DNA of 64,000 nucleotides from the NCBI RefSeq assembly GCF_030409715.1, contig NZ_JAUFQI010000001.1, forward strand, positions 2,654,501 through 2,718,500, given 5' to 3'. Under the pieces are notes generated by a model. The model did no database searches. It was not told the DNA's origin and saw only the letters and a program-made list of their open reading frames with translations. This DNA is from Reinekea marina (lineage in GTDB: Bacteria > Pseudomonadota > Gammaproteobacteria > Pseudomonadales > Natronospirillaceae). Positions 1 through 10,132 of the stretch are shown piece after piece (position 1 is the first letter of the stretch; each line of letters begins with the position of its first letter). A program made the position numbers and the translations under genes.

Positions 1-1077
1 TCTAAATTTAAAGCCAAAGTATTGGTCATTACATCTTCTACCGATGAAGACGATCTCGATACTAAATTGCTTGAGAAAGGTGCCGATTTTTCAATCGCGA
101 AGCCGTTACGCAGCTCGGTAACCTATCAGGCTGTTATGCAGGTGCTGAACCCTGAAACCCCCAAAACAAAAGAAGCGCGCGATTTGAAACTCGGTTCAAG
201 CCAAACCGAAGTGCGAGTATTGGCCGTTGATGATAACTCCGCCAACTTAAAGCTCATTGCCGTTTTATTGGAAACGTTAGGCATCATGGTTACATCGGTG
301 AGCAGTGGCGAAGAAGCGGTAGAAAAAGCCATTGTTAATAATTACGACCTGATTTTTATGGATATTCAAATGCCAAATATGGACGGTTTAGAAGCAACTC
401 GCCATATTCGACGCCAAGAAGCAACGGACCGACACGTGCCCATTATTGCACTGACGGCTCATGCCTTAGCCGAAGAGCAAGAAGCCATGTTAGCGGCCGG
501 CATGGACGATTACCTTGCGAAGCCGATTGATGAAGACCAGCTTCAGCGGACGCTGTTTAAATGGACCGGCGCTATGCTCGGTAACAGTATCAACCCCAAC
601 GTTATTGAACACTCTGAAGATTCGGTCGAAACTTTCCCAACGGTCGATACGGACGCGCTCGCAGAATACGAAACCGTAGACCTAGTCTTTAGCTTAGAAA
701 AAGCCAACGGCAAACTCAGCCTTGCGAAAGATATGTTTGCTATGCTGCTCGACTCATTAGAAAAAGACCAAGAACAAATAAACAACCAATATCAACAAGG
801 CGATTACAAAGCATTGTTAGAGCTAGTACATCGCTTACATGGTGCGTGCGCTTATTGTGGAGTGCCTAGATTAAAACTAGCGGCTTACAGTACCGAATCA
901 TTACTTAAGCAAGGCTTTTATGCGCAACTCGAAGATGCGTTATTTGTACTAAATGAAGAGATTAACCACTTGGTGCGTTGGGCAAAAGACAGCGAGATTG
1001 ATGAAGCCTTTGATCGTGCTTTAAAAGTATACGCTTTGTCTAAACAACAAAAGAAAACCTCACTCACTCTGCAATAG
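1..1077 (+). CDS. barA: Hybrid sensor kinase, C-terminal part (receiver-receiver-Hpt), BarA/GacS-like, cut by the window edge
   Basis: The frame is open to the left edge, so the true start lies outside. In the 358 visible residues the first ~45 are the end of a degenerate receiver-like module. A complete receiver follows (~70-185) with the acidic pair D77/D78, phosphoacceptor D121 in FMDIQMPNMDG and lysine K174 in AKPID. A C-terminal Hpt domain carries the phosphotransfer histidine H277 in VHRLHG. This receiver plus Hpt tail is the known arrangement of unorthodox kinases such as BarA/GacS, which pass phosphate to UvrY/GacA. The kinase core is not visible, so the specific name rests on domain order and on the acpS/recO neighbourhood. 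It converges on acpS with only 15 bp between the stops. Confidence 0.8.
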   Translation, partial: SKFKAKVLVITSSTDEDDLDTKLLEKGADFSIAKPLRSSVTYQAVMQVLNPETPKTKEARDLKLGSSQTEVRVLAVDDNSANLKLIAVLLETLGIMVTSVSSGEEAVEKAIVNNYDLIFMDIQMPNMDGLEATRHIRRQEATDRHVPIIALTAHALAEEQEAMLAAGMDDYLAKPIDEDQLQRTLFKWTGAMLGNSINPNVIEHSEDSVETFPTVDTDALAEYETVDLVFSLEKANGKLSLAKDMFAMLLDSLEKDQEQINNQYQQGDYKALLELVHRLHGACAYCGVPRLKLAAYSTESLLKQGFYAQLEDALFVLNEEINHLVRWAKDSEIDEAFDRALKVYALSKQQKKTSLTLQ

Positions 1078-1092
1078 ATGTGCGTGAGGCCA

Positions 1093-1464
1093 CTAATTGA
1101 GAACGACAAACGCGACCGCGTAATCTTTCTCATCTGATAAGCTGATTGAAACTTGCTGACCGCCCTTTTCTTTAAACAATGCTAGCGCATAACCGTACAA
1201 TGTAACGATGGGGGCTCCGAATTCATTAGGCAGTATTTCGAGATCGTTAAAGTTTACTCCTTTAGCGATGCCGGTGCCTAACGCTTTCGCAATCGCCTCT
1301 TTTGCAGCGTACCGGTTTGCTAAAAATGCCATAGATTGCTTTCGAGCATCAAAGACTTCACGTTCCTTTTCAGTAAGCAATCGCTTTAAAAAACGCTCAC
1401 CTTGCTTTTGGTAAACCTTTTCTATGCGCTCTATTTGCACAATATCGGTGCCTAGCCCAATCAT
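1093..1464 (-). CDS. acpS: Holo-[acyl-carrier-protein] synthase AcpS
   Basis: AcpS transfers 4'-phosphopantetheine from CoA to the serine of acyl carrier protein, activating it for fatty acid synthesis. The 123-residue length is typical. The N-terminal GTDIV motif gives metal ligand D7, and the NRYAAKEA helix gives the second ligand E56. The start ATG overlaps the recO stop by 4 bp (ATGA type), so translation is probably coupled to recO at the end of the rnc-era-recO transcript. In most relatives pdxJ sits between recO and acpS; here it is absent. Confidence 0.96.
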   Translation of the reverse strand: MIGLGTDIVQIERIEKVYQKQGERFLKRLLTEKEREVFDARKQSMAFLANRYAAKEAIAKALGTGIAKGVNFNDLEILPNEFGAPIVTLYGYALALFKEKGGQQVSISLSDEKDYAVAFVVLN

Positions 1465-2147
1465 TTGTTAGCCTCGCTTTGAACGGGTAATGTTTTTAAC
1501 CACTCTCGACTTAAAATAGGCTCATTATCGAGCGCCATCAATAATTGTTGGTGCTGGCATTCTCGCGCCGTTGCTAATGCGCCTTTTACTTCATAATCGC
1601 TTCGTGCGTTGGCAAGAATGGCCTCACCTTTGAATGCGCCAGTAGCCTGTTCACAGAAGCCTTGCCCGGCTTCAAAGTGGTAACGATGTTGCGCATGAAT
1701 GGCAACACCATTAACACTCATCAAATAATCAATGCCCAAGCCGATATGCACCAACAACTGCTTTTCAAAAAAACGTAAATTGGCTAGGCGGTGGTTATCG
1801 GCCTGCAATTGAATCAGCGTGCTGATATAGGTGCCAAAAAAATTATCTATGTCCACTTGCGTGGGTACCAACCGATACACCAGTTCATTCAAATATAAGC
1901 CATACAACCGTGCGGGTGATGAATCAATGAGTAGCGTTTGCGTGTAGCGAAAATCATGACACGAATAAAATTGATTGGTTTCTTTGAGTTTTATTTCAAA
2001 TTGGCGAAAAAATTCAGGATGCTGACGATGAAACTTACAGCGAATGAGCCCAAGAGTTGGGCTCAGTAAGGCGCACATAAAGTTATGCTCTTCTATGGCT
2101 TGCGCATGCACTAGAAAACCTTGAATAACCGAAGCACGCACAGCCAT
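1461..2147 (-). CDS. recO: DNA repair protein RecO
   Basis: RecO works with RecR and RecF to load RecA on SSB-coated single-stranded DNA during gap repair. The protein has 228 residues, the normal size. Its N-terminal ~80 residues match the OB-fold part of the family (ASVIQGFLVHAQAIEEHN, then LIRCKFHRQ) and the remainder is the helical part. A zinc-finger cysteine cluster is not evident, as in other gammaproteobacterial RecO. It lies 8 bp after era and overlaps acpS by 4 bp, so it is the middle gene of a tightly packed operon. Confidence 0.93.
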   Translation of the reverse strand: MAVRASVIQGFLVHAQAIEEHNFMCALLSPTLGLIRCKFHRQHPEFFRQFEIKLKETNQFYSCHDFRYTQTLLIDSSPARLYGLYLNELVYRLVPTQVDIDNFFGTYISTLIQLQADNHRLANLRFFEKQLLVHIGLGIDYLMSVNGVAIHAQHRYHFEAGQGFCEQATGAFKGEAILANARSDYEVKGALATARECQHQQLLMALDNEPILSREWLKTLPVQSEANK

Positions 2148-2155
2148 AATTTGGA

Positions 2156-3064
2156 TTACTCGTCGAAATAGCCCAAGCTTTTTAGCGCGCGCTCATCATC
2201 GGCCCAGCCACCTTTTACCTTCACCCAAAGGTTCAGCATAACCTTGGTTTCAAATAAGGATTCCATGTCGATTCGCGCTTCTTGGCCAACTTGTTTGAGT
2301 CGAGCGCCTTTATCGCCAATCACAATGCGCTTTTGACCCGAACGCTCGACTAAAATAAGCCCATGTATATGCAATACTCGGTCTTCAAAGGTAAATTGTT
2401 CAATTTCTACGGCCGTTGAATACGGTAATTCGGCCCCTAACTGACGCATTAGCTTTTCACGGATAATTTCAGAAGCCATAAACCGCTGACTGCGGTCTGT
2501 AATTTGATCTTCGGGGAAGTAATACAAACTTCTCGGCATCTGAGCGGTTATCAGCTCCATTAAACGATCTAAGTTATGACCGCGCAATGCCGAAATAGGC
2601 AGCACTTCTTTAAAGTCGAATTTTTCAGATACTTTATCTATATGCGGAAGCAGTGTTTCTTTATTTTCAAGGTGATCCACCTTGTTAATCACTAAATAAA
2701 CGGGTGCTTTTACATGCTTAAGTTTATCGAGCACCCATTGATCTTCATCGGCCCAAACGGTTCTATCGACCACCATCAAAATGGCATCAACATCGGCTAG
2801 CGCAGAATCCGCAGCGCGGTTCATAACTTTGTTTATGGCTTTTTCTTGGCCTCGGTGCATCCCTGGGGTATCCACGAAGATTACCTGAGTTTTATCTTCG
2901 GTATAAATACCGACAATTTGATGCCTTGTGGTTTGCGGCTTACGCGAGGTAATCGATATCTTTTGGCCTAAAATATGGTTCATCAACGTCGACTTACCGA
3001 CATTTGGACGACCAACAATGGCGACATAGCCGCAATGAGTATCGAGTGTCTGGTTTTCTGTCAT
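2156..3064 (-). CDS. era: GTPase Era
   Basis: Era is an essential GTPase that binds the 3' end of 16S rRNA and helps mature the 30S subunit. G1 is GRPNVGKS (18-25), G3 is DTPG (65-68), and G4 is NKVD (127-130). The C-terminal third is the KH RNA-binding domain, including the VIGDKG stretch followed by a lysine-rich helix. The length of 302 residues is standard. Its ATG overlaps the rnc stop by 4 bp, the coupling usual for rnc-era. Confidence 0.97.
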   Translation of the reverse strand: MTENQTLDTHCGYVAIVGRPNVGKSTLMNHILGQKISITSRKPQTTRHQIVGIYTEDKTQVIFVDTPGMHRGQEKAINKVMNRAADSALADVDAILMVVDRTVWADEDQWVLDKLKHVKAPVYLVINKVDHLENKETLLPHIDKVSEKFDFKEVLPISALRGHNLDRLMELITAQMPRSLYYFPEDQITDRSQRFMASEIIREKLMRQLGAELPYSTAVEIEQFTFEDRVLHIHGLILVERSGQKRIVIGDKGARLKQVGQEARIDMESLFETKVMLNLWVKVKGGWADDERALKSLGYFDE

Positions 3065-3747
3065 GATTTTTCTACCTCACCTAACAAGGTTAATGCGTGT
3101 CGGGCCGCTTCTTGCTCGGCAATTCTGCGGCTGTTGCCTACCCCTTCGACGACTTCTGATTGGCCTTCAATGGTGCAATGAACGGTAAACTCTTGTTGGT
3201 GTGCTTCACCGGTAATATTCACAACTTCATACACAGGCAAAGCCAGGCGACGAGCTTGTAAATATTCTTGTAACCGTGTTTTAGAATCTTTAATGTTTTC
3301 TTTTAAATCTAAGTTCGCTAAACGCCCTTCAAACCAACTCAGTAAAACCTTTTGAGAAGTCGCTAAATCGGCATCTATGCTTATCGCACCAATGATAGCC
3401 TCTACTGCATCGGCTAAAATACTGTCACGACGAAATCCGCCACTTTTCAGCTCACCACTGCCCAGTTTTAAAAAATCGCCAAGCGCAAATTCACGGCCAA
3501 TTTCAGCCAAGGTTTCACCCTTAACTAAATGCGCACGCAAGCGCGACATCTGGCCTTCTTTGGCTTTTGGAAATTGCTCGTAAAGCGCTTGTGCAATGGT
3601 GCAATTTAAGATCGCATCGCCTAAAAATTCTAAGCGTTCATTGTTGGTTCGCGAAAAGCTTCTATGCGACAAAGCCTGCTCTAGCAGGCTTTGATTTGTA
3701 AATTGGTATTGAATGGATTTCGTTAATCGAAAGTATTTATCAGCCAA
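3061..3747 (-). CDS. rnc: Ribonuclease III
   Basis: RNase III cleaves double-stranded RNA in rRNA precursors and structured mRNAs. The signature [13 protein letters not shown] is at 35-47 with acidic residues E40 and D44, and a second acidic cluster is in DAVEAIIGA. The double-stranded RNA-binding domain occupies about 154-222. The start is TTG, directly after the DUF4845 gene stop (2 bp between); no in-frame ATG gives a full-length N-terminus, and the predicted N-terminus aligns well with the family. A weak start right behind a stop suggests translational coupling and low output, in keeping with the known autoregulation of rnc. Confidence 0.96.
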   Translation of the reverse strand: MADKYFRLTKSIQYQFTNQSLLEQALSHRSFSRTNNERLEFLGDAILNCTIAQALYEQFPKAKEGQMSRLRAHLVKGETLAEIGREFALGDFLKLGSGELKSGGFRRDSILADAVEAIIGAISIDADLATSQKVLLSWFEGRLANLDLKENIKDSKTRLQEYLQARRLALPVYEVVNITGEAHQQEFTVHCTIEGQSEVVEGVGNSRRIAEQEAARHALTLLGEVEKS

Positions 3748-3749
3748 AG

Positions 3750-4115
3750 CTATAACTCATATGTTTCTGAAAAGGACAAAACGGCGTCGACATTACCCAT
3801 CAGGTGTACGCGTTTTTCGTAATTTAATTCAATGACGATAGGCTGAGAACGCTTATTAATTTTTAGATCCTTCTTTAAATCTAGTCGAATATTGTTAATT
3901 TGCATGTTCTTTTGAAGTCTATCTTTAAACTGAGATTCATCAAATCGGCCTGCGCTAAAGTCACTCAAGCTGGTCGAAATCATTTTATCTAAGGTCATGT
4001 GATCGTAATAATGGCCACTCAATTTAACGAACAAAAGCCCGAAAAAGATAACCAAAAATAGTAGAAAGGCCACACCATACAGGCTTAACCCTTGTTGTTT
4101 GCTTAATCCAGCCAT
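3750..4115 (-). CDS. DUF4845 membrane-anchored protein
   Basis: This small protein of 121 residues has one hydrophobic helix near the N-terminus (~10-30, [15 protein letters not shown]) and a C-terminal domain of mixed strands. It matches the DUF4845 family that sits between lepB and rnc in Pseudomonas and relatives; no function is established. It follows lepB by 20 bp and precedes rnc by 2 bp. Its conserved place suggests an envelope role or simply a shared transcript; that is inference. Confidence 0.85.
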   Translation of the reverse strand: MAGLSKQQGLSLYGVAFLLFLVIFFGLLFVKLSGHYYDHMTLDKMISTSLSDFSAGRFDESQFKDRLQKNMQINNIRLDLKKDLKINKRSQPIVIELNYEKRVHLMGNVDAVLSFSETYEL

Positions 4116-4135
4116 GGTTTTAGCTCCTAATTAAA

Positions 4136-5239
4136 TTATTGAATGGCGCCTGTACGAGAAAAGCTAGGATAAAAGCCCTTCCAGTGCATCCATACCACGA
4201 AAGCCTTACCTAAAATGGCGTCTTCGTCAACAAAGCCCCAAGCATTATTGCCTTTATTGCTGGCATCACCTTCGTATAAACGGCGCGTTCCTTCCCAATA
4301 GCGAGCATCGTGACTGTTATCTCTGTTATCACCCATCACAAAATATTTGCCTTCTGGCACTACAACACCTTGAATTGGCAGCCATTCATCACGTCGGCGG
4401 CTGGCAGGCGATTGATTGGTATAAATGGAGTGGTCCTGATCAAATAAATGCTCGGTATACAAATTAAATCGCTCACCGTTTACATCAACACGCTCTTCTA
4501 GCGTTTTTTCTATCAACACCCCATTGACGCGCAATTGTTTGGTGGCGTAATCGTATTGAACACGATCACCCGGTACTGCAATGACACGTTTAATGAAGTT
4601 TTTATCCGGCTCATGAGGTGGCTTAAATACAATCACTTCACCGCGTTCGGGCTGATCGACCGGAATTAACACCTTATTACTGATAGGCACACGAATACCG
4701 TATGCGAAGCGATTCACTAATATAAAATCTTTAATTTCGAGTGTAGGTCGCATAGAACCCGACGGGATTTGGAAAGGCTCAACCAAAAAACTACGCAATA
4801 CAAACACAAACACTAAAATTGGAAAAAAGGCTTTGCTGTTTTCGATTAAACCTGGCTCTAAGGCACTGCGATCAACCTGATCATCAAAATTCGGAATGGT
4901 CTCTTCGGCTTTGGCCAGCAAGCGATCGCGTGCTTTTTTGGTCAGAATCTTATCAACTCCCCAAACCACACCCGAAAATACCGTTGCCCCGAGCATCAAT
5001 ACCGCGAAATCAAAACCCTGCTTTATGGTTTGCAATATCAGGTAACCCAATACTGCAATCAGTGCGTAACCTAAAATTCTTTCCAACCAGGTCGATTTAA
5101 ATACGGTCTCTAATTGCTCGACACTGAGCGATTGACCCGATTCAATGCTTTGAAGGCGATTTCGGTAACTCCAAAAGACTAGTCCGGTTTGCGCTAATGC
5201 AAACACTAAAATCGCCAAAGACAGCGCATACAAGCTCAT
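4136..5239 (-). CDS. lepB: Signal peptidase I LepB
   Basis: LepB removes signal peptides from exported proteins at the inner membrane. The nucleophile is S162 in PSGSM and the general-base lysine is K217 in NFIKRVIAVPGDRV. The later box GDNRDNSHDARYW is also present. Hydrophobic segments lie at ~4-24, ~55-71 and ~77-93, with another just before the catalytic domain (~138-152). At 367 residues it is longer than the E. coli enzyme (324) because the region before the catalytic domain is larger. The ATG has an AAGGGA ribosome-binding site 7 bp upstream. It is co-oriented with lepA. Confidence 0.96.
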   Translation of the reverse strand: MSLYALSLAILVFALAQTGLVFWSYRNRLQSIESGQSLSVEQLETVFKSTWLERILGYALIAVLGYLILQTIKQGFDFAVLMLGATVFSGVVWGVDKILTKKARDRLLAKAEETIPNFDDQVDRSALEPGLIENSKAFFPILVFVFVLRSFLVEPFQIPSGSMRPTLEIKDFILVNRFAYGIRVPISNKVLIPVDQPERGEVIVFKPPHEPDKNFIKRVIAVPGDRVQYDYATKQLRVNGVLIEKTLEERVDVNGERFNLYTEHLFDQDHSIYTNQSPASRRRDEWLPIQGVVVPEGKYFVMGDNRDNSHDARYWEGTRRLYEGDASNKGNNAWGFVDEDAILGKAFVVWMHWKGFYPSFSRTGAIQ

Positions 5240-5262
5240 TTAATTTCCCTTGATATTAGTCA

Positions 5263-5308
5263 CTCGGCTCCATTAGGGGCTAATTAGAGCACTCTGAAAA
5301 GAGCCGAG
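5263..5308. other. Long-range inverted repeat between lepA and lepB
   Basis: Perfect 8-bp arms CTCGGCTC (5263-5270) and GAGCCGAG (5301-5308) flank a 30-nt loop in the 94-bp space between lepA and lepB. No T tract follows, so this is more likely an mRNA structure or processing site than a terminator. Confidence 0.4.
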
Positions 5309-5333
5309 GGTCATTCCGACACGATATTTACGT

Positions 5334-7148
5334 TTAGTTATCTACTTTCAACACGGCTAAAAACGCTTCTTGTGGAATCGATACAGATCCCACCTGTTTC
5401 ATTCGCTTTTTGCCTTCTTTTTGCTTTTGAAGCAGCTTCTTCTTACGCGAAACGTCACCACCATAGCATTTTGCGGTAACATTTTTACGCAATGCCTTTA
5501 CAGTGGTACGCGCAACAACATTAGAGCCATGGGCGGCTTGAATAGCCACATCAAACATTTGACGAGGGATCAGCTCTTTCATTTTTTCACACAGTGAACG
5601 GCCGCGGCGCTGAATAGAGTCAGCATGCATAATAATAGCCAATGCATCCACTCTCTCGCCATTCACTAAAACGTCTAAGCGCGTAAGGCGTGCGGCTTCA
5701 AAACGATCAAAGCTGAAATCGAGCGACGCAAATCCACGACTGACCGATTTTAATCGATCAAAGAAATCTAAAACCACTTCAGCCATAGGAATATCGTAGG
5801 TTAGCGACACTTGTCCGCCCAAAAACTGCATATCGGTTTGTACGCCACGCTTTTCAACACACAATGTAATAACGTTACCGACGTGCTCCTGTGGCACCAA
5901 AATATTCGCTTTAACGATAGGTTCACGGAACTCTTCAATGTTATTAACCGCGGGCAATTTTGAAGGGTTATCTACATAGATCACTTCGCCATCGGATTTT
6001 AAAATTTCATACACCACGGTTGGCGCTGTGGTGATTAAATCGAGGTCATATTCTCGCTCTAAACGCTCTTGGATGATCTCCATGTGCAGCATGCCCAAGA
6101 AGCCACAACGGAAACCAAAACCCAATGCGTCTGAGCTTTCTGGCTCATAAAACAGCGAGGCATCGTTTAAGCTTAATTTTCCGAGTGCTTCACGAAACGC
6201 TTCGTAATCGTCAGAGCTGACGGGGAATAAGCCGGCATAAACCTGAGGTTTAACCTTTTTGAATCCGGGTAACTGAGCGACATCTGGCGTTGAAGCATGG
6301 GTTATTGTATCCCCTACTGGAGCGCCTTGAATTTCTTTAATAGAGGCACAGATAAAGCCCACTTCACCGGCTTTTATCTCTTTTAGTTCGTTCATTTTAG
6401 GTGTGAAAAAGCCTAGGCGATCAACAACGTGGGTTCGACCCGTGCTTTTAACACTGATTTTATCGCCCTTTTTCAGCACGCCATTCTTAACACGCACTAA
6501 GGAGACAACGCCTAGATAGTTATCGAACCATGAATCAATAATTAAGGCCTGTAAATCGGCTTCTAAATCACCCTCCGGAGGCGGAACGGCACGAACAATC
6601 TCTTCAAGGGTTTCTTCAATACCAATGCCACTTTTCGCAGATGCTTGAACCGCACCATGTGCTTCAATACCAATAATTTCTTCAATTTCAGCCGCTACTC
6701 GCTCAGGCTCTGCTTGGGGTAAATCCATTTTATTCAGGATAGGCACTACTTCTAGCCCCTGCTCAATAGCCGTATAGCAGTTTGCGACCGATTGCGCTTC
6801 TACGCCTTGAGCGGCATCTACCACCAACAATGCGCCTTCACAAGCCGACAAAGAACGCGATACTTCGTACGAAAAATCAACATGGCCGGGGGTATCAATG
6901 AAGTTTAATTGGTAGGTTTTACCGTCTTTCGCTTTATAGTCCAGCGTGACACTTTGGGCCTTAATTGTAATACCGCGCTCTCGCTCAATATCCATTGAAT
7001 CGAGTACTTGCGCGGCCATTTCACGGTCTTCTAGACCACCGCAGAATTGAATAAAACGGTCAGCCAAAGTCGACTTGCCGTGGTCGATATGGGCAATAAT
7101 GGAAAAGTTGCGGATATGAGATAAATCGCTGCTCACAAATGTCTTCAC
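5334..7148 (-). CDS. lepA: Elongation factor 4 (LepA), back-translocating GTPase
   Basis: LepA/EF4 is a ribosome-binding GTPase related to EF-G. The P-loop AHIDHGKS is at 19-26, the G2/G3 region has RGITIKAQ and DTPGHVDF, and G4 is NKMDLP. The family-specific C-terminal domain ends with the [14 protein letters not shown] block and a lysine-rich tail that contacts tRNA. At 604 residues it is full length. It heads the lepA-lepB-rnc-era transcript and is separated from mucD upstream by a perfect hairpin at 7199-7231. Confidence 0.98.
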   Translation of the reverse strand: MKTFVSSDLSHIRNFSIIAHIDHGKSTLADRFIQFCGGLEDREMAAQVLDSMDIERERGITIKAQSVTLDYKAKDGKTYQLNFIDTPGHVDFSYEVSRSLSACEGALLVVDAAQGVEAQSVANCYTAIEQGLEVVPILNKMDLPQAEPERVAAEIEEIIGIEAHGAVQASAKSGIGIEETLEEIVRAVPPPEGDLEADLQALIIDSWFDNYLGVVSLVRVKNGVLKKGDKISVKSTGRTHVVDRLGFFTPKMNELKEIKAGEVGFICASIKEIQGAPVGDTITHASTPDVAQLPGFKKVKPQVYAGLFPVSSDDYEAFREALGKLSLNDASLFYEPESSDALGFGFRCGFLGMLHMEIIQERLEREYDLDLITTAPTVVYEILKSDGEVIYVDNPSKLPAVNNIEEFREPIVKANILVPQEHVGNVITLCVEKRGVQTDMQFLGGQVSLTYDIPMAEVVLDFFDRLKSVSRGFASLDFSFDRFEAARLTRLDVLVNGERVDALAIIMHADSIQRRGRSLCEKMKELIPRQMFDVAIQAAHGSNVVARTTVKALRKNVTAKCYGGDVSRKKKLLQKQKEGKKRMKQVGSVSIPQEAFLAVLKVDN

Positions 7149-7198
7149 TTGGCTGAAAAATGGGGCGTGGAGTTTATACTATTTAGCCCCTGAACTCT

Positions 7199-7231
7199 AT
7201 GGTTTTGCCCACGAAGTGCGGGCAAAACCAT
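7199..7231 (-). terminator. Perfect hairpin between mucD and lepA, terminator-like
   Basis: Arms ATGGTTTTGCCC (7199-7210) and GGGCAAAACCAT (7220-7231) pair perfectly over 12 bp around a 9-nt loop. It begins just after the mucD stop on the minus strand. No clear U run follows, so it may be a weak terminator or an RNA-protective hairpin at the mucD 3' end. Confidence 0.5.
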
Positions 7232-7240
7232 ATTTTGAGG

Positions 7241-8608
7241 TTACTTAATGGGAATTGCCAGATAGACGATACTGTTGCCTCGGATAATTCGCACCGCAAC
7301 GGCCCCATTAGCGGGCAGTTCTGACATAATTCGATCGAAATCATCTTTGGTACGAACAAACTCATTACGCATCATGGTAATGATGTCATTGGCTCGCATT
7401 CCCGCGCGTTTCGCAGGGCCCTCCAGCACTTGCTCAACCAAGACCCCATTTTTGCCACCCGCGTCTCTCACAACAATGTTTAATGGATTATCGGCTTCAG
7501 GGTTGACCGCTGACGATGAGGCCAAACTGCTTTCATTCAACACCCCGATTGTCACGCTTACTTTACGCTCTTTACCATCGCGCAAAATAGTAGCCTCAAC
7601 CGTTTCACCTGGCTTAATGGCACCCACCAGCGGCGGTAAATCACTGTATCGCTGCACCGTATTGCCGTTTAGCTCAATAATGACGTCGTTGGCCTGCAAA
7701 CCTGCTTTATCGGCGGGACTGTTATTGAAAACTCGGGCAACTAATGCGCCTTCTGCCCGTTCAAGCCCGAGTGATTTAGCCAATTCCAAATCATCGTTAA
7801 AGGCGGCATACATTTCTACACCTAACCAACCGCGCTGTACTTCCCCAGTTTCTACTAACTGTTCGGCAACACTCATGGCAATATTAATTGGGATCGCGAA
7901 TGAAACCCCCATAAATCCGCCCGAGCGAGTGTAGATTTGTGAGTTGATACCCACTACGTCGCCGTCTAAATTAAACAGCGGACCACCAGAGTTACCCGGG
8001 TTAATAGCCACATCCGTTTGAATAAAGGGCACATAGCGATCGTTGCCGCCTAATGCACGGCCTTTGGCGCTCACTATTCCCGCTGTTACGCTGTACTCAA
8101 AATTAAAGGGTGAACCGATAGCGAGTACCCACTCACCTACTTTTAACGCATCACTGTCGCCTAAAGTGACGGCCGGAAGATCGTCGCCCTCAACCTTTAA
8201 AACGGCCACATCGCTGGCTGAGTCTGCACCAATAAGCTCAGCTTCATATTCATCGCCATTGGTTAAGCGTACGGTAATTTTATCGGCCCCCTCAACCACG
8301 TGATTATTCGTTAAAATATAACCATCTTCGCTGTAGATAAAACCAGACCCTAACCCTTGGCTCGGCTGAGGTTGGTTGTAGTTGAAATCATCGGGCAGTT
8401 GATCACCAAAGAAGTACCTGAACAGTTCAGGAACATCTTCGCGCCCTTGGGCAACCGCTTTACGAGTTGACTGGGTACTTATTTTCACCACCGAAGGTGA
8501 TTGGTCTTCAACCAGCTGAGTAAAATCGGGCAAGCCGGATGACAAGGCGTATGTCATCGACGCTGAAATAAATTGTAGATTGATCAGTAGTATAAGCCGC
8601 TTGGCCAT
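7241..8608 (-). CDS. mucD: Periplasmic serine protease MucD/DegP family
   Basis: This is a DegP/HtrA-type protease-chaperone of periplasmic quality control that limits sigma-E/AlgU activation. An N-terminal signal peptide covers about the first 22 residues. The catalytic triad is H103 (LTNNHVV), D133 (SASDVAVLKV) and S207 (NPGNSGGP). Two PDZ domains follow, roughly 265-350 and 370-450. The length of 455 is typical of MucD. It lies downstream of rpoE-rseA-rseB-rseC in the same direction, as algU-mucABCD in Pseudomonas. The 97-bp gap to rseC leaves room for its own promoter, but no sigma-E consensus was found there. Confidence 0.95.
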   Translation of the reverse strand: MAKRLILLINLQFISASMTYALSSGLPDFTQLVEDQSPSVVKISTQSTRKAVAQGREDVPELFRYFFGDQLPDDFNYNQPQPSQGLGSGFIYSEDGYILTNNHVVEGADKITVRLTNGDEYEAELIGADSASDVAVLKVEGDDLPAVTLGDSDALKVGEWVLAIGSPFNFEYSVTAGIVSAKGRALGGNDRYVPFIQTDVAINPGNSGGPLFNLDGDVVGINSQIYTRSGGFMGVSFAIPINIAMSVAEQLVETGEVQRGWLGVEMYAAFNDDLELAKSLGLERAEGALVARVFNNSPADKAGLQANDVIIELNGNTVQRYSDLPPLVGAIKPGETVEATILRDGKERKVSVTIGVLNESSLASSSAVNPEADNPLNIVVRDAGGKNGVLVEQVLEGPAKRAGMRANDIITMMRNEFVRTKDDFDRIMSELPANGAVAVRIIRGNSIVYLAIPIK

Positions 8609-8705
8609 AATGCCTACTCCTGTGATACAGCACTTAGTTAGCGCTTAGAGTAAGGGCTCTACAGGAGGTTAGAAGTCGCTTTACGTCTGTTTTACAAGGT
8701 TTGTG

Positions 8706-9179
8706 CTAATTTGACGAAGCAATCACATTAGGCTGACGCTTACCATACACTCGCACAATCTCTGGGGTAAGTCGCGGCGTTTTTATAAACGACATACGCT
8801 GCAAAAACACGTAGCTGGCAAGGATACCGCCAACGAACCCAATCAATTGAATGGCCTCATTTAGATTTAACTTAGTGGCCAAAAACATCAAAACAAAGCC
8901 CACCATTAGAGGTGCGATATAGACGATCATCGCAACGTGAGAGACAACATCTGGGTGCATACCTAAGGTGACAGTATCTCCCACCTGCAACGATTGCTCA
9001 GTTGGAATACTGAAATGATTCTTAGCCTGCTGCTTGGTTTCATCGCCCCATTCGCTCAAAACAGCTTGTCCGCATCCCTGTTTAGCCTTACAGCTTTGAC
9101 AGGCGCTTGTACGCAGTACCTCAACGATAACTTCATTGGGCTTAACGGCAACCACAGAGCCCTGTTCTTCAATCATCAT
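8706..9179 (-). CDS. rseC: RseC/MucC family membrane protein
   Basis: RseC-type proteins are inner-membrane factors encoded with the sigma-E regulators and linked to SoxR-reducing complexes. A cysteine cluster lies at C27, C30 and C36 (SACQSCKAKQGCG), followed by two adjacent membrane helices (~85-106 and ~110-129) and a short polar tail. The 157-residue length fits. It starts 5 bp after rseB, so the two are co-translated. Confidence 0.9.
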   Translation of the reverse strand: MMIEEQGSVVAVKPNEVIVEVLRTSACQSCKAKQGCGQAVLSEWGDETKQQAKNHFSIPTEQSLQVGDTVTLGMHPDVVSHVAMIVYIAPLMVGFVLMFLATKLNLNEAIQLIGFVGGILASYVFLQRMSFIKTPRLTPEIVRVYGKRQPNVIASSN

Positions 9180-9184
9180 GCGGG

Positions 9185-10132
9185 TTAAAAATCCTTAATT
9201 AGGGTCACACTTTGTGCGAGTTTCATCGCTGTTTGTTCAGGTATTTCACCAACGACAGTGACCCCCAGTTTATCACGACTGACCATAATTGCAGTGGTCG
9301 CACCCATTTTTGCCATGGTTGATTGTGAACTGGCCAAGCCTTGGCTATCAACAAAGACAGAGAAACTCGTTAACCCATCGCTGTAACTGATTTTTTCAGT
9401 CCAGCCATTGGCGCTGGCCATTGTTTGAGAGTGGTTCACTAAGAAGCCGCTGGGCACCCAAGTTAGCGTAACTTTGTCGCTCTTGACTTGGTTCGACTGA
9501 TGATTGACCTGGCTCGATTGCACTAGAGCTGGCTGTTCAATTTTAGGCCGCAACTCTTGGTTCGATAAAGCGACATTCAACTCTAAGCGCGTAAACCTAA
9601 ATTGCTCTAAAACTTTACCATGGCTGTCGATGATTTCAGACTGCAAAAGCATGTGCGTTTCTTTTTCTAACCAAAATCGATACTCGTAACGCCACTGATC
9701 GGAAGTTAGCTTGATAATATTTGCCATATATCCCGCCACACGATCCTCACCCACCTCGCTAGCGGTATAGGCTAGGCTAATTTGCTCCAATCCCATCTCA
9801 CTGAGCTGACTAAACGGTGCTGCGGGGACAGGATGCTCAGCTGCACTTTCTGTGCCTTCAGGAAAATAGCAGGTAAGCTTCTCACCTTGGCGTAACACCT
9901 CAATCATATGGCCATCCAGCTGCCGCAACAATTCAGTTGCCGTTCCGTCGGTAAAGCGATGCACAATGCTAAACACCTGCGTATCGTCTCCTCGCCGATG
10001 CATAAACTCGCCTCGGTAATTGAGTTGCTGAACCGAGAGGCGCATTTTCTCTAACCACATCCATTCCATGGCATGCAACGGGCTGCACACCACAATCAAC
10101 AGGAACATTGCGCTGACTACTCGCTTATTCAT
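9185..10132 (-). CDS. rseB: Sigma-E regulatory protein RseB/MucB
   Basis: RseB is a periplasmic protein that binds the RseA periplasmic domain and shields it from cleavage; off-pathway outer-membrane proteins or lipids release it. The N-terminus has a signal peptide (~1-20, hydrophobic then LHA). The large N-terminal domain (~22-190) resembles lipoprotein carriers and the smaller C-terminal domain (~215-315) contacts RseA. The 315-residue length is normal. Its start overlaps the end of rseA by 8 bp. Confidence 0.93.
   Translation of the reverse strand: MNKRVVSAMFLLIVVCSPLHAMEWMWLEKMRLSVQQLNYRGEFMHRRGDDTQVFSIVHRFTDGTATELLRQLDGHMIEVLRQGEKLTCYFPEGTESAAEHPVPAAPFSQLSEMGLEQISLAYTASEVGEDRVAGYMANIIKLTSDQWRYEYRFWLEKETHMLLQSEIIDSHGKVLEQFRFTRLELNVALSNQELRPKIEQPALVQSSQVNHQSNQVKSDKVTLTWVPSGFLVNHSQTMASANGWTEKISYSDGLTSFSVFVDSQGLASSQSTMAKMGATTAIMVSRDKLGVTVVGEIPEQTAMKLAQSVTLIKDF

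Noticed and set aside
7275..7934. A 219-codon open frame antisense to mucD
   Set aside because: The composition is a shadow of the protease gene, with no ribosome-binding site or recognisable domain.
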